From: Planctomycetota bacterium
GTDB lineage: Bacteria > Planctomycetota > UBA1135 > UBA2386
Direction: 5' to 3'
Assembly (NCBI GenBank): GCA_025459175.1
Contig: JALORC010000001.1
Location: 62,001-126,000, forward strand
DNA: 64,000 nucleotides
The position numbers and the translations under genes were made by a program. The notes beneath the pieces are model-generated. The model was not told the origin of the DNA. It saw only the letters and a program-made list of their open reading frames with translations, and ran no database searches. Below, in pieces: positions 1 through 7,951 of the stretch (within the stretch, counting starts at the first letter, position 1; every line of letters starts with the position of its first letter).

Positions 1-1
1 G

Positions 2-715
2 ACGTTCTTCGAGACCGACCCCGATCTGGCCGCGCGCAGCCGGATCCTCACGGCGCTGCTGCTGACCACGGATGTCGACACCCGGTGTGAGCTCGCGCTG
101 CTGCAGCCGATCGCCGCCAAGCTCAGCGAACTGACGACGCTCGCCGGCACGGCGCCGCGGACCGGCCTGCCGTGCGCACTGTTGCTGGACCCGCCCCCGG
201 TGCCGCGCCCCGCCGACTTCACCACCACCGCCACTCCGCTCGAACTCGACGGCCGCGGCCCTGACTTCGTGGTCCCTGACGAGGACGTCACCAAGGGCGT
301 GCGCGAGCGGCAGCTGGCATTCCTCACCACGAAGGAAGCCGAGCTGGCGAAGGCGCTGCCGCAGGCGATCGCGACGCACGGCATCGATCGCGGCGCGCTG
401 GCTCGCGCGGTCGAGAGCCGCCTGTCGGCGGACGACCACCGTGCGGTCGAGGGCTGGCTGGCAGGCGGTCGCGCGCCGGAACCGGCGCTGATCGTGCGCG
501 CAGCACCCTGGATCCTGCACACCGCCGAGGCGCGGCCCACCGCCGGCCGCACCGCGCTGCGCACCGCGGTGGCGACGGCGTTCTCGCAGTGGATCGCTGC
601 GGCCCCGCCCCACGGTGCGAAGTGGCCCGAACCGGCCTACGGTGCTGGCTGCAGCCTGCACCCGACGCTGCCGGCACTGCCTGACCGCCTGCTGCAGTTC
701 CACGCAGTGCTGTAG
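2..715 (+). CDS. Hypothetical protein, C-terminal part (5' end outside window)
   Basis: The reading frame is open from the first bases of the window to the stop at 713-715, so the visible 237 residues are the C-terminal part of a longer protein. The composition is soluble, alanine- and leucine-rich, with no membrane segment. A charged helical stretch near the middle (VRERQLAFLTTKEAELAKAL) is followed by a helical region and a tail with a single cysteine in AYGAGCSLHP. I do not recognise a family. It converges on the reverse-strand methyltransferase-like gene with 13 bases between the stops and no room for a strong terminator. A TTG at 182 could act as a start, but the open frame upstream codes for protein-like sequence, so truncation by the window edge is the simpler reading. 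Confidence 0.6.
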   Translation, partial: TFFETDPDLAARSRILTALLLTTDVDTRCELALLQPIAAKLSELTTLAGTAPRTGLPCALLLDPPPVPRPADFTTTATPLELDGRGPDFVVPDEDVTKGVRERQLAFLTTKEAELAKALPQAIATHGIDRGALARAVESRLSADDHRAVEGWLAGGRAPEPALIVRAAPWILHTAEARPTAGRTALRTAVATAFSQWIAAAPPHGAKWPEPAYGAGCSLHPTLPALPDRLLQFHAVL

Positions 716-728
716 CCAGCCCCGCGGC

Positions 729-1442
729 TCACCGCACGCTGAGGAAGCCGACCGGATCGCCGACCACCGCGGTCTCGACCAGATCCTCGCTGGCCTCGAT
801 CGACGCCTCGACCTCGGCGGCCTGCTCGAGGAACCACGCGACTTCCTCGGCCGACGTCGTCACCAGGCCCGGTCGCTGCAGCCGCGCGAACAGCCCCTTC
901 GCCAGCGCCCGCGCCTGCTCCCGCTCGACGACGAACTTCTCGACGTCGATCTGCACCGGCGCGATGCGGCCGTAGGCGACCTCGCTGAGCACCGGCCAGG
1001 TCTCCGGATCGGTGAACACGCTGATGCAACCGAGGTGATCGAAGACCTGCCCCGGCGCCAGTTCGCGTGCATCGCCGGCCTGGTAGCGCAACGGCAGCTC
1101 CGGCGCCACCGCCTGCAGCCCGGCGTTGAGCAGTTCGCATTCCCGCGCGCGCAGGTTGGCTGCGGTCACCGAGCGCCCGTGCAACATCACCTCGCCGAGC
1201 AGCACCGGCAGCTCGGCCACGCCGGCCCCGACCCACAACGACGAGCCGCCGCGCGGCAGCCGCGGCAGCAAGGCCTGACCGAGCGCCTTGCCGAGCGTGC
1301 TGACCTTCGGCACGCGTTCGCGCCAGAAGCCCTCGCCACCCCAGTGGAAGTAGATCTCGCCGAGTTCGCGCCAGTCGAGCGCGTCGAGCACGCGGCGGCA
1401 CGTCTGCATCGCCGCGAGCCAGTCGACACCCGCGCGGCTCAT
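729..1442 (-). CDS. SAM-dependent methyltransferase-like protein (237 aa)
   Basis: The fold looks like a class I methyltransferase. The stretch SSLWVGAGVAELPVLL is placed like motif I (the glycine-rich SAM loop). It is followed by ANLRARECELLN, which could be the acidic end of strand 2, and by YQAGDARELAP, a typical GDA-type motif II region. The C-terminal half is helical and charged. The substrate cannot be told. The start at 1442 is chosen because its ATG overlaps the stop of the DUF971 gene in an ATGA overlap, so the two are almost certainly translationally coupled and co-transcribed. A longer frame upstream exists, but it only reads through the DUF971 gene in another frame. The methyltransferase call rests on weak motifs; DNA, RNA or protein substrates are all possible. 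Confidence 0.6.
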   Translation of the reverse strand: MSRAGVDWLAAMQTCRRVLDALDWRELGEIYFHWGGEGFWRERVPKVSTLGKALGQALLPRLPRGGSSLWVGAGVAELPVLLGEVMLHGRSVTAANLRARECELLNAGLQAVAPELPLRYQAGDARELAPGQVFDHLGCISVFTDPETWPVLSEVAYGRIAPVQIDVEKFVVEREQARALAKGLFARLQRPGLVTTSAEEVAWFLEQAAEVEASIEASEDLVETAVVGDPVGFLSVR

Positions 1443-1759
1443 GCCGAACTCACCGGCTGACCGAGCGCGTAGAGCTTGGGCCACGCGAAGATGCCGGTCT
1501 TGTGGCCGTCGCTCCAGATGAAGGTCAGGCCGTAGCGGCCGACCAGCTCGGCGCCGAACAGCAGGATGTCGTCGCGCACCGTGCGCGGATCGAGCAGCGG
1601 TCGCCCGGTGCCTTCGTCGACGCAGCTGGCGCACGGACACGCGAGCCGCAGGTCGCGGGCCTTGAAATCGTGCACGACCCCGTCCTTCCACTCGATGCGG
1701 TAGACGAACGGGGTGATCAGGTCGGCCTTCTTCGGTGTCGGGGTCGGCTTCGGCTGCAT
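1439..1759 (-). CDS. DUF971 / gamma-butyrobetaine hydroxylase-like N-terminal domain protein (106 aa)
   Basis: The whole protein is one DUF971-type domain. It has the usual strand pattern (YRIEWKDGVVHDF), the cysteine cluster CPCASC at residues 41-46, and the closing IWSDGHKTGIFAWPKLYAL typical of the family. In gamma-butyrobetaine hydroxylase this domain binds zinc, and stand-alone versions are often linked to iron-sulfur or metal-handling proteins. That link is family knowledge, not shown here. The last base pairs overlap the methyltransferase-like gene (ATGA), so it is the first gene of a two-gene unit. It diverges from mobA with only 36 bases between starts, so the promoters must overlap. 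The start at 1759 gives a short proline- and lysine-rich lead before the domain. Confidence 0.8.
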   Translation of the reverse strand: MQPKPTPTPKKADLITPFVYRIEWKDGVVHDFKARDLRLACPCASCVDEGTGRPLLDPRTVRDDILLFGAELVGRYGLTFIWSDGHKTGIFAWPKLYALGQPVSSA

Positions 1760-1795
1760 GGGGTCGGACGCGGAGCGCTTGCGATCGGCCGGGGG

Positions 1796-2443
1796 ATGCC
1801 GGACAAAGTCGGCATGCGACTCGGCGCGCTCATTCTGGCAGGTGGACGCAGCGTGCGCATGGGTCGACCGAAGGAGTTCCTGCCGTTCGGCGACGAGACG
1901 ATGCTCGGGCGGGTCGCGCGCCAGCTCACCGCGGCCTGCCAGCCGGTGTTGGTCCTCGCGCGCGACGCCGAGCAGGTGCTGCCGCCGCTGCCAGCGAGCT
2001 GTTCGCGCCTCGCCGACGAACGCCCCGACGCCGGCCCGCTGGCGGGGCTGGCCATCGGGCTGCGCGAGCTGCAGGAACGGCACGGCTTCGGCGACGACGA
2101 CGCCTTGCTGCTGACCGGCTGCGACCTGCCGTGGCTGTCCACAGCAGCGGTCGGGTGGCTGCTGCAGCGGCTCGGTGCCGCCGACCTCGTGATGCCGCGG
2201 GCCGCCGGCACGCTGCACCCGCTGGCGGCGATCTACCGGCTGCGCACGGCGACCGCGGTCCAGAGCGCGCTCTCGACCGGCGCCGGCACGCCGCGGGCGC
2301 TGCTGGCAACCTGCCGGGCGGCCGTCGTCGACGAGCCGGAGCTGCGCACGTTCGACCACGAGCTGCGGTTCCTCGCCAACGTCAACACGCCCGCTGAACA
2401 CTCGGCGGCGCTCGCGGCGCTGGGGCCGCACGACCCGACCTGA
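1796..2443 (+). CDS. mobA: Molybdenum cofactor guanylyltransferase (MobA-like, 215 aa)
   Basis: MobA attaches GMP from GTP to molybdopterin to make the guanine dinucleotide form of the cofactor used by DMSO-reductase-type enzymes. The N-terminus carries the nucleotidyltransferase signature LILAGGRSVRMGRPKEF, with LAGG, the RMG loop and the lysine. Further on are DERPDAGPLAGLAIGL (GPLAG loop) and LLTGCDLPWL (the CDLP metal site), all in the expected order for a protein of about 200 residues. Two starts are possible, ATG at 1796 and ATG at 1814; the second begins only four residues before the core. Neither has a convincing ribosome binding site. No other cofactor biosynthesis gene is nearby, so a related role such as CTP-dependent MocA transfer cannot be excluded, though the CDLP and GPLAG motifs favour MobA. 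Confidence 0.82.
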   Translation: MPDKVGMRLGALILAGGRSVRMGRPKEFLPFGDETMLGRVARQLTAACQPVLVLARDAEQVLPPLPASCSRLADERPDAGPLAGLAIGLRELQERHGFGDDDALLLTGCDLPWLSTAAVGWLLQRLGAADLVMPRAAGTLHPLAAIYRLRTATAVQSALSTGAGTPRALLATCRAAVVDEPELRTFDHELRFLANVNTPAEHSAALAALGPHDPT

Positions 2444-2508
2444 CGGCGGGGTCGGCGCCGGCCCGCTTCCCGTTCAGACCGGTTCGCGGCGGCGCCGATG
2501 ACGATGGC

Positions 2509-4296
2509 ATGGCCAGTACCGATGCCGTGTTGCTGCTGCAGACTTGCGCCGTCGCCGCCTGGGGCACCGCCGGCGGTGCGATCCTGCACGAGCAACCCCG
2601 CAACCGCCCGTCGGTGACCTTGCTCGGAGTCGGGCTGCTGGTCGGCGCGATCGTGACCGCGATCGACAGCGAAGTGGTCGGCGGCGCCGGCCTGCCGCTG
2701 GCGAGCTGGTCGCTGCTGCTGTTCGGCCTGCTGGCCCTGGTCCCGAATGACGAAGGGCTGGCCCGCGCGCTGTGCGGCAACGGCCTGCGGCTCGCGGTGA
2801 CCGGCGCGCTGGCGCTGGGTCTGCTGCACTGGGCCCATCGGATCGCGCCGCTGCGCCCCGCGGCGATGGACCTCGTCAGTTGGCAGGGCATCCGCCTGAT
2901 CACGGCGACGCTGCTCGGCTGGCTGGCGTGGCGCAGCCCTCACGCGAACGGGCAGCTCCGCTGGCTGCTCGGCGCTACGGCCGCCGGGGTCGGCAGCAGC
3001 GCACTGCTCGGCGACCTCGGCACGACCGTGAAGGCGACGCTGCAGTGCCTCGCCGTGATGCCGATCCTGGCGATCGCGCTGCGGCAACAGCTGGCGGTGA
3101 CGACCATCGCGGCGGCGACCGCGGTCGCGTTCGGCTTCACCGGGGCGCTGCGCGCGAGCGCGGTGCAACAGGGACGTGGCCCGCAGCTCGCCGGCCTCGA
3201 CGACCCGCTGCTGGCGCTCGCGATCGTGTTCGGTGGCTTCGGCATCGCGCTGCATCGGGCCCATCAAGCGATGACGGCAGCGCAGCGCGGTGCGAGCGCG
3301 ATCGCGGCAGAACCGGCCGCCGCTCCGACCCCGGTGCTGCCACCGACCGCATCGGAGGTGGTGCCGCCGCTCACGCCAGTGCCCGCGAGCGCGCCGACCG
3401 CGGAGCCGGCTCCAGCCGCCCCGATCGCGCCCCCGAACCTGACCACGAGCCTCGCCGAGCTCGAGGACTTCGAACGGCTGCTGCAGGGCACCGTCGACCT
3501 GGCCAGTGCGCCGTTCGACCTGCACGCCCTGCTGGAGCGTTCGGTCGCCGCGGCCCAACCGACACTGACCCGCCCCGGTCCGCAACTGCAGCTCGAACGG
3601 CAGCCGTCGCTGCCGCGCTGGCTGCTCGGCGATGCCGCGCGCGTGCAACAGCTGTTCGATCGCCTGCTGCAACTCGCTACCGCGATGGAGACCGGGCAGC
3701 CGGTGCAGGTACGCGCCAGCGCGACCGACACCGTGCACATCGTGATCCGCAACCCGGACTGGACGATGCCGGGGCGAACGCGCTCGCTGTCGCTGCTGTT
3801 CAGCCAGCAGCTGGCGCTGACGCTCGGCGGCGAGCTGCAGCTGCGCACCGACGCCGGCGATGTCCTCGAGATCCATCTGCGCCTGCCGAACCGCGCGGCC
3901 ACCGCGCCCGGCGACCCCACCACGGCGCTGCGCGGTCGCCTGCTGCTGATCGACGACCGCAGCGATCTGCAACGCCTGCTCGGCCACCTGCTGGCGCAGG
4001 CCGGCGCCGAGGTCACCACCGCGGAGACGGCCGCCGAGGCACGGCAGCTGCTGGCACGGGCGCCGTTCGACCTGGTGCTGCTCGACCTGGAGCTGCCCGA
4101 TCGCGACGGCTCCGCGCTGGCGCAGGAACTGCGGCAGCAGGGCATCACGGTGCCGATCGTCGCGCTGACCGACGGTTCCGCGGCGGCCGGGGCGCGCAGC
4201 GAACAGGCCGGCTGCAATGCCCACGTCGACAAGCCGATCGACTTCGCGCAGCTGCAGCAGGAACTGTCCCGCCACCTGCCGCCGGCCACGAGCTGA
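2509..4296 (+). CDS. Membrane-bound degenerate histidine kinase-receiver hybrid (595 aa)
   Basis: Residues 1-250 form eight or nine hydrophobic helices. A proline- and alanine-rich linker (about 267-310) follows, then a region of about 320-465 laid out like a histidine kinase catalytic domain, and a receiver domain (475-595). The kinase part is eroded: I see no H-box histidine with the usual SHELRTP pattern. The N-box position GDAARVQQLFDRLLQLA lacks the asparagine, and no clear glycine-rich ATP lid is present. The receiver is intact, with LLLIDD at its start, the phospho-acceptor aspartate at residue 526 in LVLLDLELPD, and the conserved lysine in AHVDKPID near the end. It is therefore probably phosphorylated by another kinase and reports through its membrane part. 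No partner kinase is adjacent. The 64 bases before the ATG show nothing notable. Confidence 0.72.
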   Translation: MASTDAVLLLQTCAVAAWGTAGGAILHEQPRNRPSVTLLGVGLLVGAIVTAIDSEVVGGAGLPLASWSLLLFGLLALVPNDEGLARALCGNGLRLAVTGALALGLLHWAHRIAPLRPAAMDLVSWQGIRLITATLLGWLAWRSPHANGQLRWLLGATAAGVGSSALLGDLGTTVKATLQCLAVMPILAIALRQQLAVTTIAAATAVAFGFTGALRASAVQQGRGPQLAGLDDPLLALAIVFGGFGIALHRAHQAMTAAQRGASAIAAEPAAAPTPVLPPTASEVVPPLTPVPASAPTAEPAPAAPIAPPNLTTSLAELEDFERLLQGTVDLASAPFDLHALLERSVAAAQPTLTRPGPQLQLERQPSLPRWLLGDAARVQQLFDRLLQLATAMETGQPVQVRASATDTVHIVIRNPDWTMPGRTRSLSLLFSQQLALTLGGELQLRTDAGDVLEIHLRLPNRAATAPGDPTTALRGRLLLIDDRSDLQRLLGHLLAQAGAEVTTAETAAEARQLLARAPFDLVLLDLELPDRDGSALAQELRQQGITVPIVALTDGSAAAGARSEQAGCNAHVDKPIDFAQLQQELSRHLPPATS

Positions 4297-4378
4297 GCCA
4301 CGGCGCACAGCGCTCGCGTTCGCAATGCCGGACGCGGCGGTGCCAACTCTGGCCCGATGCAGCTAGAACGTCCGGCCC

Positions 4379-5539
4379 GTGCCGACCCCCGCCGCCCCCG
4401 AACCGAAGCAGCGCTGCTACCGCTGCCTGCGCCCGCTGCCGATGTGCTACTGCGCGCAGCTGCCATCGGTGCCGACACGAACCCGCATCGTGATCCTGCA
4501 GCACCCACACGAACGCACGCATCCGTTCGGCACCGCGCGCCTCGCCCGCCTGTGCCTGCCGAACGCGACCGTGCACGTGCCGTGGGCCGGCTTCACCGGC
4601 ACGCTCGAGCAGCGCGTCGAAGTGCCCGCCGACGCCGCGGTGCTGTATCCGCATCCCGACGCCCCGCTGCTGCAGGACCTGCCGCCGGAACGCCGACCGT
4701 CGACGCTGATCGCGATCGACGGCACCTGGGCGCACGCCAAGCGCCTCTACCGGGAGAACGTCTGGCTGCACGGCATGCAGCACGTGCGCCTCGATCCGAG
4801 CGCACCGAGCCGCTACCGGATCCGCAAGGAGCCGCGCCCGGACTACGTGTCGACGCTCGAGGCGATCCTGGAGGCGCTGCGCATGCTCGAGCCGGACACC
4901 CCGGACCTCGATGCACCGCTGCTCGCGTTCGATCGCATGATCGACCAGCAGATCGCGCACCGTGCGACGGTGCCGCCGCGCGGTCGCCACAAGAGCGAAC
5001 GGCAGCGGCCGTCGCGCGCGCTGTCGCGGTTGCTCGGCGATCCGCGGCTCGTCGTGGCCTACGCCGAATCGGCGCTGCTCGGCGGCGATCCGGCCGGCGA
5101 ACGCCGGCTGGTGCAGTGGACCGCAGCGAAGCTCGACGGCAGCATGTTCGAGGCGCTGCTGGCCCCGGGCCCCGGGCCGCAGCTCCCCTACCCTGTGGAG
5201 CACATGGGGCTGTCGGGCGCGGACTTCCTCGACGCCGAGCCGCTGGAGTTGGCGGTCGCGAGGTTCCGGGCCTGGCTGGAACCGGGTGCGCCGGTCAGTG
5301 CGTGGACGCCGACCACACTCGAGTGGGGCGAGGGCATGCTGCCCCCGAACACCGAACGCACCTCGCTGAAGACCAACTGGTGCAACCTGCGCAACCGGCG
5401 CGCCGGCTTCCTCGAGAACGTGATCCGGAACGAGCAGCTGGCGCCGGTGCCGAACGACTGCCGCGGCCGCGCGCGCTCGCGGCTCGGCAACGCGCTGGCG
5501 GTCGCACAGCTGCTCTGCCGCGAATACGCGGCGCGCTGA
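4379..5539 (+). CDS. tapT: DTW-domain tRNA-uridine aminocarboxypropyltransferase with long C-terminal extension (386 aa)
   Basis: DTW-domain enzymes transfer the aminocarboxypropyl group of S-adenosylmethionine to uridine 47 of tRNA (acp3U). The N-terminus holds the cysteine cluster C13, C16, C23, C25 (CYRCLRPLPMCYC), and residues 114-117 give the family motif DGTW in LIAIDGTWAHAKRLY, followed by YRIRKEPRPDYVSTLEA, also typical. The family is usually about 200-230 residues. Here a further 170-odd residues follow a basic linker (GRHKSERQRPSR). This tail has WCNLRNRRAGFLEN and a cluster of arginines near the end and matches no domain I know. The start is GTG at 4379; an in-frame stop at 4364-4366 rules out anything longer. 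The gene converges on the exported-protein gene with 20 bases between stops. Confidence 0.85.
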   Translation: MPTPAAPEPKQRCYRCLRPLPMCYCAQLPSVPTRTRIVILQHPHERTHPFGTARLARLCLPNATVHVPWAGFTGTLEQRVEVPADAAVLYPHPDAPLLQDLPPERRPSTLIAIDGTWAHAKRLYRENVWLHGMQHVRLDPSAPSRYRIRKEPRPDYVSTLEAILEALRMLEPDTPDLDAPLLAFDRMIDQQIAHRATVPPRGRHKSERQRPSRALSRLLGDPRLVVAYAESALLGGDPAGERRLVQWTAAKLDGSMFEALLAPGPGPQLPYPVEHMGLSGADFLDAEPLELAVARFRAWLEPGAPVSAWTPTTLEWGEGMLPPNTERTSLKTNWCNLRNRRAGFLENVIRNEQLAPVPNDCRGRARSRLGNALAVAQLLCREYAAR

Positions 5540-5559
5540 ACGGCGCCGCGGCGGCCGGA

Positions 5560-7182
5560 CTACTGCACGCCGACGGTCAGCAGCACACCGTTCGAGGCGA
5601 TGAAGCCGAGCGGCGTCAGCGGCGGACTGGCCGAGATCGACTGCGCGCCGAGCACGGTGCCGCTCAACGACGGATCGTTCGGCACGACCAGGGGCACCAG
5701 GGCCGTGCTCCCCGGGTTGAGCCAGAGCTCGTTGACGCCACCGAGCACGTGCGCGAAGCAGGTCGGCATGCCGATCACCGCCAGGTCGATCGGGGCCGGC
5801 GCCGGGGTCAGCGTCAGCACCGTGAGACCGAGCGGCGTGCCGGCCGGAATGCCCGACGTCGTCAGCTGCGCCGTGGCGCCGACCACCGGCCGCGTGGCGG
5901 CGAGCGCCAGCCCGAAGCAGCCGCTGCCGACCGTGGTGGCCACCGCCGACAGCCCGCCGTTCGGCACGTTGCTGTTGACGGTCACCGACAGCGCGCCGGC
6001 GCCGATGCGCGCCTGGTCGATCGAAACCGTGCCCGCCACCGGGGCGACCGTGGTGTCGAACCAGAAGTTGTAGATGCGGTTCCAGTCGAGCGAGTTGCCG
6101 CTCGCGGCCAGGAACGACAGCTCGCCGCCGCTGCGCGACCAGGTCCAGTTGTTGAGCGCGTTGTTGTCGATGTCGCGGAAGCCGACCGCGGTCAGCTCGG
6201 CCGACGGGTGCAGCGGCAGCTTCAGCGAGGCGCCACCGCGCGCGTTGTCGATGTTGTGCACCGCGTACTCGTAGTGGTAGACGCCGTTGACCGGCCCGGT
6301 GACCTTCGCGGCGACCAGGAAGCGGCCGTCGTCGCTGCCGTTGCCGCCGAGGTTGGTGGTGGCACCGCTCCAGCGGTTCAGCACCGAGCCCGCCACCGCA
6401 TTGCCGACGTTGCTCGTCGACCAGGACGCACCGTTCCACGTGAAGCTCAGCTGGTCCGACATCAGGTTGTTGCCGCGGTTGGCGACCGGCTCGCCTTCGC
6501 AGACCAGCTGCACCTGGCCGTAGAACGTGCCCGACTGCGCGAGCTCGCTCTCCGCCACCGTGACGCGGTTCTTGACCGGATCGAAGGCGTTGGTCTGCGT
6601 GCTGGTCAGCGACTGCACACCGTCGCTGGCCGCCGCCCCGACCACCGCGGGGTCGCCGCGATCGAAGTAGCTGCCGACCGGGTTCCAGCTGCCGGTCCAC
6701 GGATCGATCTCGTTCGTCGGGCCGAGGTTGAAGCGGTTGCCGTTGAAGCCCGTGCTGTAGGCGTCGAAGCAGCCGATGCGGAACGTGCTGGCGGGGCCCG
6801 ACTGGCAGGTGCCGCAGTTGCTCGAGCCGAGGTTGAAGGTGACCCGCGAGTGCTTGACGTAGCTCTCCGGCGTCGACACCTGCACGATGCGCCCGTTGCT
6901 CTCACGCGCGAGCAGGAACGCGATCTTGAAGTGCACGTCGGTCATCTGACCGGCGGTGGTCGGCGACGTCTGCCACGGCACATGCACGGTGCCGGCGTTG
7001 CAGAATGCGTGGCCGAAGCCGATGCCGACCTCGCCACCGGGATACGCCGGGCCCCGCCGCCCGTAGATCGTCGAGGCGCTGACGTCGTAGAGATTGACGT
7101 CGGTGCCGGGCACTGCGTTGGACTGCGCGGCCGCCATCTGGGCGGTGACGGCGAGAAGGAGCAACGAACGTGGAAGGCTCAT
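5560..7182 (-). CDS. Exported protein with planctomycete-type C-terminal module (540 aa)
   Basis: A signal peptide (MSLPRSLLLLAVTAQMAAAQ) is followed by an asparagine-, glycine- and serine-rich body that looks all-beta. Four cysteines in the first third (AFCNAG, SSNCGTCQ) could form disulfides. The stretch YHYEYAVHNIDNARGG resembles repeats seen in other exported planctomycete proteins. From about residue 415 the shared C-terminal module begins with VGSGCFG, runs through TPLGLTVLTL and IGMPTCF, and ends GFIASNGVLLTVGVQ. I do not recognise a catalytic domain, so the role is open: a surface or extracellular structural or binding protein is most likely. The start is fixed by the signal peptide. 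It diverges from the acetyltransferase gene across 126 bases that should hold both promoters; no clear motif stands out there. Confidence 0.75.
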   Translation of the reverse strand: MSLPRSLLLLAVTAQMAAAQSNAVPGTDVNLYDVSASTIYGRRGPAYPGGEVGIGFGHAFCNAGTVHVPWQTSPTTAGQMTDVHFKIAFLLARESNGRIVQVSTPESYVKHSRVTFNLGSSNCGTCQSGPASTFRIGCFDAYSTGFNGNRFNLGPTNEIDPWTGSWNPVGSYFDRGDPAVVGAAASDGVQSLTSTQTNAFDPVKNRVTVAESELAQSGTFYGQVQLVCEGEPVANRGNNLMSDQLSFTWNGASWSTSNVGNAVAGSVLNRWSGATTNLGGNGSDDGRFLVAAKVTGPVNGVYHYEYAVHNIDNARGGASLKLPLHPSAELTAVGFRDIDNNALNNWTWSRSGGELSFLAASGNSLDWNRIYNFWFDTTVAPVAGTVSIDQARIGAGALSVTVNSNVPNGGLSAVATTVGSGCFGLALAATRPVVGATAQLTTSGIPAGTPLGLTVLTLTPAPAPIDLAVIGMPTCFAHVLGGVNELWLNPGSTALVPLVVPNDPSLSGTVLGAQSISASPPLTPLGFIASNGVLLTVGVQ

Positions 7183-7308
7183 CGGCGCAGTAGTCCATGC
7201 GCGGCGGCCGGCGTCAAGCGGCGGCGAGGAGGCACAGACAGCTGTTGGTGCGCGCACACGCCAGCGCGGACTGGAGCCGGCTCGCCGTATTGCACTAAGC
7301 TCGCCCCC

Positions 7309-7839
7309 ATGCCCGAGGCGCAGACAGCACCGGACCACGGCGTGTCGGCAACAACGCCCGACTGGTCGCGCGAGCACAAGGCCATGTTCGAGTGGTCGCC
7401 CGCACGCTCGCTGCTGGCCGCCATCCGCAGCTACCAGCGCCATCGCCGCGGCAGCGGCCCCTGGCACGGCCTTTGCCGGCGGATCGCCGTGCTGCGACAC
7501 CGGTTCTGGCAGGTCGTGGCGGGTTCCGACATCCCGATCAACGCCCAGCTCGGCGGCGGGCTGATGCTGCCGCACCCCAACGGCATCGTGATCCACCCCG
7601 ATGCCGTGGTCGGCCCCAACTGCCTGCTGTTCCACCAGGTCACGCTCGGCACCAACGGCACCGGCAAGGCACCGACGCTCGGCGGGCACGTCGATGTCGG
7701 CGCCGGCGCCAGGATCCTCGGCGGCGTCGTCATCGGCGACCACGCGCGGATCGGCGCCAACGCGGTGGTGCTGTGCGACGTGCCCGCCGGAGCGACTGCC
7801 ATCGGCGTGCCGGCGAAGGTGCTGCCGCCGCAAGGCTGA
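7309..7839 (+). CDS. Serine acetyltransferase-like hexapeptide-repeat acyltransferase (176 aa)
   Basis: The second half is a left-handed beta-helix of the CysE/LbH type. GLMLPHPNGIVIHPDAVVG gives the hexapeptide rhythm, FHQVTLGTNG the conserved VTLG turn with a nearby histidine, and IGDHARIGANAVV with a closing GVPAKV is the classic end of these enzymes. They transfer an acetyl group from acetyl-CoA to serine or to a sugar. The N-terminal helical part is only about 70 residues, much shorter than that of canonical CysE (about 140), which matches the short CysE-like enzymes found in polysaccharide clusters as well as some true serine acetyltransferases. No cysteine synthase gene is adjacent, so the acceptor is uncertain. 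ATG at 7309 is the only good start before the core. Confidence 0.75.
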   Translation: MPEAQTAPDHGVSATTPDWSREHKAMFEWSPARSLLAAIRSYQRHRRGSGPWHGLCRRIAVLRHRFWQVVAGSDIPINAQLGGGLMLPHPNGIVIHPDAVVGPNCLLFHQVTLGTNGTGKAPTLGGHVDVGAGARILGGVVIGDHARIGANAVVLCDVPAGATAIGVPAKVLPPQG

Positions 7840-7951
7840 GTTGCACACTGCGCGAGCCAACCTGCCATTGTCCGAGGTTGACGTGTGCGGCCGAATCCGG
7901 GCTTCGCCAGGGATCTGAAACAGGTCGACTGGTGCCAGTCATTCCAGCGGC

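Noticed and set aside
7309-7839. Naming the hexapeptide enzyme cysE
   Set aside because: The N-terminal domain is too short and no cysteine pathway gene is nearby; sugar acetylation is as likely.
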